Shown here piece after piece: positions 56,066 to 64,000 of a stretch of 64,000 nt of DNA. Source of the stretch: Rattus norvegicus (taxonomy: Eukaryota; Chordata; Mammalia; Rodentia; Muridae); assembly GCF_036323735.1 (NCBI RefSeq), contig NC_086034.1:15444501-15508500 (forward strand), in the 5' to 3' direction. The notes under the pieces are model-generated. The model saw only the letters and a list, made by a program, of their open reading frames with translations. It made no database searches and was not told where the DNA came from. The first letter of the stretch is position 1. The number at the start of each line of letters is the position of its first letter. A program made the translations under genes and the position numbers.

Positions 56066-58809
56066 GTAATTTTCTAAGTGTAGACAATCTTAGCTTACAT
56101 AGAATTTAGAAACACACAGGAAAGAATTTGTAGCCAAACTTTTAAATTTTTAGCATCATATTTACATTATAAAATAAAATAGAATGATTTGCAGTTTTCT
56201 ATTCATTCTGTCTCTATTTTATGATCAAATAAATATTCTAGGGAGTAGATGCACTTGCTCTGTCTGAGGAGCACAGTGAGATTATGAAGGAAACAACATA
56301 AAAGATTATTTTTTATGACACGTCTGCCACAAACATAAAAGCACTTATTCTTCACTCCTGAAATATGTTTGCATAATAACTCAATTATTATATGCTTTTA
56401 ATCCTTTTGAGTGAAAAAATTAAGGCAAAACAATTATATGTGCTGAGAGATTTGCATGATGCTGAGAGATTTTAATGATGAAAGAAAAATGTTAACAGGT
56501 TACCCCTTCAGAAATTTGGAGGAAGACAGATAAAGATATAGCTGAGGCTTTGGCATCTTGACTGACTTGAGCAATAAAGGAATATTAAAATGGATCACAC
56601 TTTTCACTTTTCTCTTCAGAATTCAATATAGCTGAAATGTAGCCTAAAATTTTATTTCTCTGAAAGGCATCCTTCTGTACTCTTTTTAGGCTCACAGCAC
56701 CAGGCAAGTTGAATGGTGGAAAGGATGCTTGGATGCTTCCCTGTACCATACATAATTCTACTCACTAAAGCTGTTGCTTTTATGGAGTCCTGCAGCGTCT
56801 CTTAGCATGTTCCTCAAGAAAGAGACAGAGTTCCATTATTTTATCACAGATGAGGCAAAATAGGCATTATATCTATTCCATGAAAACTAAGTGAGACTTA
56901 AACTGAAAATAACTTTTAAAGCTATAGCATATGCCAGCTTCTAATCTAGTATGGTTATTTTGTTGTTACTTTTAAATTTTATTCATGAGAAACAATGTAA
57001 CACCTTTGTGTTGTCCCACACAACTATGTTGGATAGTGTTATTAGGCCTATGAAGTCATCCAGAGAATGTATAAAAGTTTTGGGTTATTTTAATTTCATT
57101 CCATGAATACTATAATTCTGTACATAAATGCATAGGTTTCGAAATTGCAGACAAAATATGAAAAACCATAAGAAATATTCACGTTATTTCTAAGATAGTC
57201 TTTTTTTTCAGGAAGAAAAATTAAAGCAGAATAACTTGCCAATGATTTCAGCAGTCTCAGGAGGCACAGGTGAACATGACCCCTGAGTCAGAGTAGAAAG
57301 CCTGCTCTGTTCTCTGTACTTGATCGTTCTCAAAACACAACCAGAATTTTCTCTCTTCTTAGGCTTAAAGGAAGCTGTACAACTCTGAGCCAGTATTTCA
57401 CTAGTTTTTAAAGATACCAGTAAGAACTTTCCAGAATTGATCTGCAGGGTTCACAATATCTATAACTAAATCTTCCAAATTACTGTCTAGAACTAGACAA
57501 GAGCTTCGGTTCTGGCTTCTGTGCAGCTAGCACTGATGACCCCATGTTTCCTTTATGAACACCGTGGTGAGTACAAGGTCGTGGTCATAGTTGAAACCAT
57601 GGCCATGAAATTGACAGATGCTAAATGACTCAAGAAGAGCTGTTTATAACATGGTTTCATGAGAGACTGATATTGGCATTGACCAAAATCAATCTATTTT
57701 CTGAGCCAGTTGCTATCAGCCTTGCCAAGGAGGTCTGTGCAATCTTTTGGCATGTCAAAACAAAATACATTTAAGACATTTTCAATATGTATACTAACTT
57801 TGTTGCTAACACTGGAAAAGCTACTGGTGGTTTAGTTTCTAACATTTGAGTTCACACTGTCCTTGTATTTTGGGTGCCACAAACAGAATCTCAACTTTTA
57901 TTTGGTAGGCGCAGAAATGATAAATAGTTAAATTGAAAGAAGGATGTGATAAGAAAGTCTCATTCCGCTTCCATCACTTGAAAGACTGGTTCATTGCATT
58001 TGGACATTTTTGTTCTGACTGATTTCTAATCATGTGCTTATAAAAAGTGTCCTTATTCTTTAAGCAATTAAAAAAAAAGTCAAATACAACCCTTGACAAA
58101 ACATTATGTTCAATTCCATATAGTTGAAGCCCAGAGGAAAATCCCATCATGGACTATGAGAACATATGGGATTACACATAAGTGCAGCATGAATTAGAAA
58201 GAGAGATGGAAATCAAGCTTTGTATATTTAGAGGTTAGAATGATGTTGAGATGTTATGGAATATGTGATGGACTATGTAGATAACATCAAGGCATGACCA
58301 GTTGCAGAGAACCTAGTCAACTTGATGATGCAGGAGTTTAATGGGAGCCACAATTATGATTTATTTTGTCCAACTGTATGTCTGTCCTTAAGCATAATTG
58401 GGCTCATTAATGCACCAAGCAGGGGTACTATAAATAATATTATTTTCTTTGACTATGTATAGCCCAAGACACTCGGGTAAACAAAAGCATCCTTACTGCA
58501 CATGTGATATTTCAAGGATTCAGAAGTTACCTCCCAACAGCCAAAACATACTCAATTTTTCATTTGGTCTGAACACATGTAGTCTCTTTCTATTCTAGTA
58601 TTTACTTAATACCCATTTTTAACATTGAGTTTTAGGGTTCCTCATCTGGAAAGCAAGATGGTAATGGCATATAAGTGACTCTCATACTTAAGTATGAAAG
58701 GATTGTGAATGTTTTTTTTAGACTCGAGTGAAAATTAATGAATGTAGAGAAATAAAGTTTCTGGAATCTTCCTCAACAAAATAAATTCAATAAAATGTGT
58801 AGGAAAAAA
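56066..58809. other. Unassigned intergenic DNA
   Basis: 2.7 kb, AT-rich. No open frame above 60 codons, no SINE or LINE I can name. The GC-richer patch at about 57530-57610 has no readable frame. Confidence 0.4.
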
Positions 58810-58984
58810 ACAAATTAAAACAGTATCTATCTACCAATCCAGCCCTATAGAGGATCCTAGAAGGAAAATTCCAATACAAGGAAGATACTTATACCAAACA
58901 AAAGACAAGATATTAAGCATCTCACAACAGTGAGAAAAGGAGAAAATCACAAGCACATAAAGCTACCTAAAAAAGCAAATATAA

Positions 58985-61900
58985 CAGGAAATAACAGTGA
59001 TCTGTATTTAATGATTTCAATATTAATGGGCACAACTCATAAGTAAAAAGACATAAGCTAACAGACTGGATATACAAACAAGATCCAGCATTTTGCTGCA
59101 TATGAAAAACACAACTCCTTACAAAGTCAGACACTATTTCACAGTAAATGATGAAAAATGGTTTATCAAACAAATGGTCCCAAGAAACAAGCTAGAGTCG
59201 CCATCCTAATATCCAGTAAAATAGACTTTCAACCAAAAGTTATCAAGCTTGATGAGGAAAGACACTTTACATACATCAAAGGGAAAGTTCACTAATAGGA
59301 ATTCTCAATTCTGAACATCTATGCCCAAATGCAAGGGCACCCACATTCATAAAGAAACTTTACTAAAGCTCAAAACAAAAAGAAAACCACACAATAAGAG
59401 TGGGTGACTTCAGCACCCCACTCTTACCAATGGACAGGTCATTGAAACAGAAACTCAACAGAGACACCATGAAACTAATAGAAGTTATGAGCCAAATGGA
59501 CTTAACAGATATCTATAGAACATTTTTGCCTAAAGCAAAAGAATACACCTTCTTTTCAGTAACTCATGACACCTTCTTCAAAACCGACCATGTAATTGGT
59601 CACAAAACAACATTCAACCAACAGAAGGAGATTAAAATAATTCCATGCGTCCTATCAGACCACAGTGGCCTAAAGTTCATCTTCAATAATAGGAAAAGTA
59701 ACAGAAAACCCAAAAATATGTGGAAACTGAACAACTCTCTACTCAATGATAATTTGGTCAAGGATGAAATAAAGAAAAAAAATTAAAGACTTCCTGGAAT
59801 TTAATGAAAATTTAGACACATCATATCCAAACCTATGGGACAAAATGGAAGCAGTGCTAAGAGGAATAGTCATAGCATAAGTGCACTGGTAAGAAACAGG
59901 AGAGATCTCACACTAGCAACTTAACAGCACAGCTGAGAGCTCTAGAACAAAAGGATGCAAACTCACCCAAGAGGAGTAGAAGGCAGAGAATAGTCAAACT
60001 CAGGGCTGAAATCAACCAACTAGAAACAAAGAGAACAATACAAAGAATCAGCAAAACCAAATGCTGGTTTTTTGAGAGAATCAACAAAAGAGATAAACCC
60101 TTACTTAGCCAGACTAACCAGAGGGCACAAAGAGAGCATCCAAATTAACAAAATCAAAAATGAAAGGGGTGGCATAACAGAAACTGAGGAAATTGAAAAA
60201 ATTATCACATCTTACTACAAAATCCTATAATCAACGAAACTGGAAAATCTAGATGAAATGGATGGTTTTCTAGACAGATACCATATACCAAAGTTAAATC
60301 AAGAGCAGATAAACTTTCTTAACAGGCCTATATCCCATAAGGAAATAGATATCATTAAAAATCTCCCAACCAAAAATAGGCAAGGGCTAATGGATATAGT
60401 TCAGAATTCTACAAGATCTTCAAAAAAGAGCTGATACCAATATTCCTCAAACTATTCCATAAAATAGAAAGAGAAAGAACCCTAAATAATTATTTAATAA
60501 AAGAACCCTAAATAATAATTCTATGAAGCCACCATTAGTCTGATACCTAAACCACACAAGGACCATGCCAAAAAAGAACACTTCAGACCAATATCGCTTA
60601 TAAGTATTGATACAAAAATACTCAGTAAAATTCTCACAAACCGAATCTAAGAACACATCAAAACCATCATTCACCATGATCAAGTAGGGATGCAAGGTTT
60701 GTTCAATATATGAAATTCTAGTAACGAAATCCACCATATAAACAAATTGAAAGAAAAAAAATCACATGATCATCTTCTTAGATGAAGAAAAAGCATTTGA
60801 CAAAATATAACACCCATTCATTTTAAAAGTATTGGAGAGATCAGGAATTCAAGGTCCATACATAAACATAATAAAAACAATTTATGGCAAACAAACAGCC
60901 AATATCAAATTAAATGGAGAAATACTTGAAGCAATCCCACTAAAATCTGGGACAAGGTAAGGTAAGATAAGATATTCTCCCCATACCTATTAAATATAGT
61001 GGTTGAAGTGATAGCTAGAACAGTAAGACAACAAAAAATGCTCAAGGAGATCCAAATTGGTAAAGGAGAATTAAAGCTATCACTATTTTCAGATCATATG
61101 ATAGTATACCCAAGTAATCCCAAATATACTAATAGAGAACTTCTCCAGCTGATAAACAACTTCAGCAAAGTGACAGGATATAAAATTAACTCAAATAAAT
61201 CAGTAGCCTTCCTTTATACAAATGATAAACAGGCTGAGAAAGAAATTAGGGAAATGATTCCCTTCACAATAGCCACAGATAATATAAAATAATGTGGGGT
61301 AACACTAACCAAACAAGGGAAAGATCTTTATGATAAGAACTTCAAGTATCTCAAGAAAGCAATTGAAGAAGAGCTCAGAAAATGGAGAGATTCCCCATGC
61401 TAATGGATTGGCAGAATTAACATAGTAAATGTGGACATCCTATCAAAGGCAATCTGCACATTCAGTGCAATCCCCATCAAAATTTCTACACAATTCTTCA
61501 AAGACAAGGAAAGAGCAACTGTCAAATTCATCTGGAAAGGCAAAAAAATATAAAAAATAAAAATAAATAAATAAAACCACACACTTATGCACACTTAATC
61601 TTTGACAAAGATGCCAAAAACATACAAAGGAAAAAGAAAACAACTTCTGTCTGTATGTAGAAAAATGAAAATAGACCTATACTTGTCACCATGCACAAAG
61701 CTCAAGTCCAAGTGGATCATGGATCTCTACATAAAACCAGACACACTAAATCAAATAGAAGGGAAAGTGGGAAAGAGCTTGAACTCATAGACACAGGCAC
61801 AAATTTCCTAAACTGACCACCACTGGCTCAAGCTCTAAGGTCAAGAATTGATAAATGGAACCTCATGAAACTGAAAAACTTCTCTAAGGTAAAGGACATA

Positions 61901-62540
61901 GTCAATAAGGCAAATCGGCATCCTATAGATTGGAAAAGCATCTTCATTAACCCATGTCTGATAAGAGGGCTGATATCCATAACATATAAAGAACTCAAGA
62001 AGCTAACCAAAGGAAACCCAAACAATCCAATAAAAAATGGGGTTTAGACCTAAATAGTGAATTCAAAATAGAGGAATCTCAAATGGCTGGCAAGTACCTA
62101 AAGAAATGTTCAAGGTCCTTGAGAATCAGAGAAATGCCAATCAAACAACCCTGAGTAGCTAAGATCACAACCTCATGTGACAATATATGTTGGCAAGGAT
62201 GTGGAGAAAGAGGAACACTCCTCCATTGCTGGTGGGATTGCAAACTGTTAGAACCACCCTAGAAATCAATTTGGAGTTTCCTCAGAAAATTGGAAATAGA
62301 CTTACCTAAATACCACTCTTGGGAATATACCCCAAAGGTGCCCCACCATGCTACAGGGGCACATGTTCCCCTATGTTCATAGTGGCCTTATTCGTGATAT
62401 CCATAAGCTGCAAACAACCCAGGTGTCCCATGACAGAATTATGGATACAGAAAATGAGGTTCATTTACCTATGGAATACTACTCAGCTATTAAGAACAAG
62501 GACATCCTGAGTTTTGCGGGCAAATGAATGGAGCTAGAAA
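58985..62540 (+). pseudogene. L1 ORF2 remnant (EN, RT, C-terminus)
   Basis: The endonuclease C-terminal half is well kept in the frame 59400-59786: LTDIYRTF, the TDHVIGHK motif, and VLSDHSGLKFIFN with the SDH catalytic motif. The RT is readable at 60999-61292, but the FADD box is altered to FSDH (SLFSDHMIVY), losing the second Asp. C-terminal pieces follow at 61602-62510, including CWQGCGERGTLLHCWWDC in pieces near 62195. Many stops and frameshifts. It cannot be active, both because it is broken and because the RT catalytic Asp pair is gone. Confidence 0.85.
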
Positions 62541-63710
62541 ATGTCATTCCATGACAGGTAACTCAGGTCCAAAAGTACATGCATAGTATGTTCTCACTAA
62601 TAAGTTGATATTAGTCAAAATAAAACAAAAGTACAGTATACCCAAGATACAGTCCATAGAACTGAAAAAGTTCAACAAGGTGAAGGGCCCCAGTGAGGAT
62701 GCCTCAGTTCCACTTGGGAGGGAGAAGAAAGTAACCATAAGGGGGGAGGGAAGGAGAGACAGGGGAGGGAAAAAGGATGGGTTTGTGGGGAGAGGAGAAA
62801 ATGATCTGGTATTGGGTGGGGGAAAAGGACTGAAGCCCTAAGGGCAAGCAGAAAGAATGGAAACGATAACCTTGGGGGGAAGGAGGTTGGGAAGACACTC
62901 TAGAATGTTCTAGAGACCTGGGAAGTGAGAGACTTTACAGACTCTAAGAAGGGGGGGGGGGTAGGTGAAAGGCCCTACAGTAGGGAGAGGGAACTTCTTG
63001 AATCTATCTCCAGCAGAAAGAAAGGGCATCAAGTGATGGATGGGATTACTGTCCCACAGCCAAAGCTCTGACCCATAATTCTTCCTCTCTGAAAAAAATG
63101 CAGGGATGAAAATGGAGAAGAGCCTGAGGAAAAGAAGGTCCAGTGACAGGCCCAAAGTGAGTTCCAGAACAAGGGGAGGCCTTACTGAAGCTATGGGACA
63201 TTCACAAAAAGGGACCTATCATGACTGTTCTCCAAAAGACCCAAAAAACAGCTGAAAGAGTCAGATACAGATATGTGCACTCAACCAGTATACAGAAGCT
63301 GTTGTCCCCTCTAGGTGAATTAGTGGAAAGCTGGAAGAAGCTAAGGAGGAGGGAAACCCAGTAGGAGGACCAGCAGTCTCAACTAATCTGGACCCCTGAG
63401 ATCTCTTAGTCACTGAACCACCAACCAGGCAGTATATACCAGCTGAGATGAGGCCTCCAACACATATACAGCAGAGGACTACTGGGTCTGGGTTCAGTTA
63501 GAGAAGATGCACCTAATCCTCAAGAGACTGAAGGCTTCAGGAAGCTTAGAGGTCTGATAGGGTGGATGGGGTAGGGACATCCTTGTGGAGAGGGGAGTGG
63601 TGCAGGAGCGGGCAAGGAGGAGGTATGGGATATGGAAACCTCCAGGGGTAGACTGGGAGGGGAATAAAGTGAGGAGTGTAAAAATTAATTAATTAATTAA
63701 AAAATAAAAT
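62541..63710 (+). other. Lx-type L1 3' UTR
   Basis: Purine-rich tracts at 62735-62830 and a run of 12-13 G at about 62949-62961 are followed by GTCCCACAGCCAAAGCTCTG and a final AATTAATTAATTAATTAAAAAATAAAA (63686-63710). Similar phrases in the same order occur at 37390-38330. Confidence 0.8.
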
Positions 63711-63934
63711 ATGTAATACAGGATTGTGCATGAGGATTAATAGGAAGAAAGTATTCTGTCAAAAAGAATCAATCCCTGAAAACATAGCTTCAAAGACTTC
63801 TTTCACATCAGGGTCTCTGAATAAGAAGATTGTTTGCATGCAAATACATATAATTATGTGCCTACCTTTTTGTTTTAATGTAATAACTTCAGTGTAAAAT
63901 GAATTTTGAACTAACCACATGTGAGTTATTCTTT
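63711..63934. other. Short unassigned stretch
   Basis: AT-rich. Nothing recognised. Confidence 0.4.
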
Positions 63935-64000
63935 TTAGCACTGTTATGAGATACCTAAGAGAAAGGCCTAAGGAAGGAAGGACTTATTTAGGCTCACTGT
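63935..64000 (-). mobile_element. Start of a MaLR-type LTR, cut by window end
   Basis: TTAGCACTGTTATGAGATACC...GAAGGAAGGACTTATTTAGGCTCACTGT fits the reversed 3' end of a rodent MaLR LTR (GTGATAAAACACC...GGAAGGGTTTATTTTGGCTCACAGT). Only 66 bp are visible. Confidence 0.5.

Larger units (their letters stand above)
58810..63710 (+). mobile_element. Lx-type L1, ORF1 end to complete 3' UTR
   Basis: Starts within the ORF1 C-terminus (ATCTACCAATCCAGCCCTA). It continues through the linker, ORF2 (about 58985-62540) and a 1.2-kb 3' UTR ending in ATTAATTAATTAAAAAATAAAAT. It is 5'-truncated. A piece of the post-RT region is lost at about 61545-61578, replaced by A-rich (TAAA)n sequence. The 3' UTR agrees with that of the L1 at 36161-38330. 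Confidence 0.87.

Noticed and set aside
57530..57620. GC-richer patch resembling processed cDNA
   Set aside because: No frame stays open, no A-tail, and no match I could name.
1..64000. An undescribed multi-gene system
   Set aside because: No cluster of host or viral genes is present. All longer coding sequence is L1. The unusual signals concern how L1 copies were joined and inverted.

Overview
This window looks like a gene-poor, LINE-1-dense stretch of a murid rodent genome, most likely rat (Rattus). The best evidence is the young L1 copy ending near 36160. Its 3' UTR has a G-rich polypurine tract, a small CCCGG-AAA-CCGGG hairpin and an AATAAA plus A-tail, as in rat L1. Other L1 copies carry about 205-bp tandem 5' UTR monomers, and the SINEs are of the B1, B4/ID and B3 types, all typical of murid genomes. 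I see no host protein-coding gene, rRNA, tRNA or CRISPR array that the sequence supports. The long open frames are L1 ORF1/ORF2 or translated microsatellites. One short coding-like stretch on the minus strand (19123-19380) remains unexplained.

Layout, left to right. (1) 825-5400: a stack of minus-strand L1 pieces. It includes a copy with an intact ORF1 (1229-2284) whose ORF2 is cut off inside the endonuclease domain. (2) 5400-11766: mostly unassigned DNA with a long (TG)n tract, a worn B1, candidate LTRs, and an old plus-strand L1 3'-UTR-like repeat (10500-11280). (3) 11766-16905: two minus-strand L1s head to tail, the first with a large internal ORF2 deletion. (4) 16905-21545: SINEs, microsatellites and unassigned DNA. 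(5) 21546-38330: a 17-kb plus-strand pile of L1s. It contains an F-type L1 with 205-bp promoter monomers, an in-place inversion and a foreign (LTR-like) insertion; then a second 5' fragment; a third L1 with 206-bp monomers; a young rat L1 with a 725-codon open RT/C-terminal frame; and an Lx-type 3' portion ending in a long (CAT)n(CAC)n(CAT)n repeat. (6) 38437-58809: unassigned DNA carrying rearranged L1 fragments (40243-41025 and 49741-52045, with alternating orientation), older minus-strand L1 3' UTRs, B3 SINEs, MaLR-type LTR pieces and many microsatellites. (7) 58810-63710: a long plus-strand Lx-type L1 with degraded ORF2 and a full 3' UTR. The window ends in the start of another MaLR-type LTR.

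By my hand-drawn boundaries roughly 38 kb of the 64 kb is L1-derived. Nothing forms a working gene set. The nearest thing to living coding sequence is the intact ORF1 at 1229-2284 and the RT-containing ORF2 fragment at 33251-35425, and they belong to different damaged elements. The most notable signals concern L1 biology. Three separate sites have a truncated L1 head joined in the same orientation to the 5' UTR of another L1. There are also several distinct inversion structures, one of which fits twin priming. Family names given from memory (F-type, Lx, B3, B4, MaLR) need a RepeatMasker/Dfam run to confirm.
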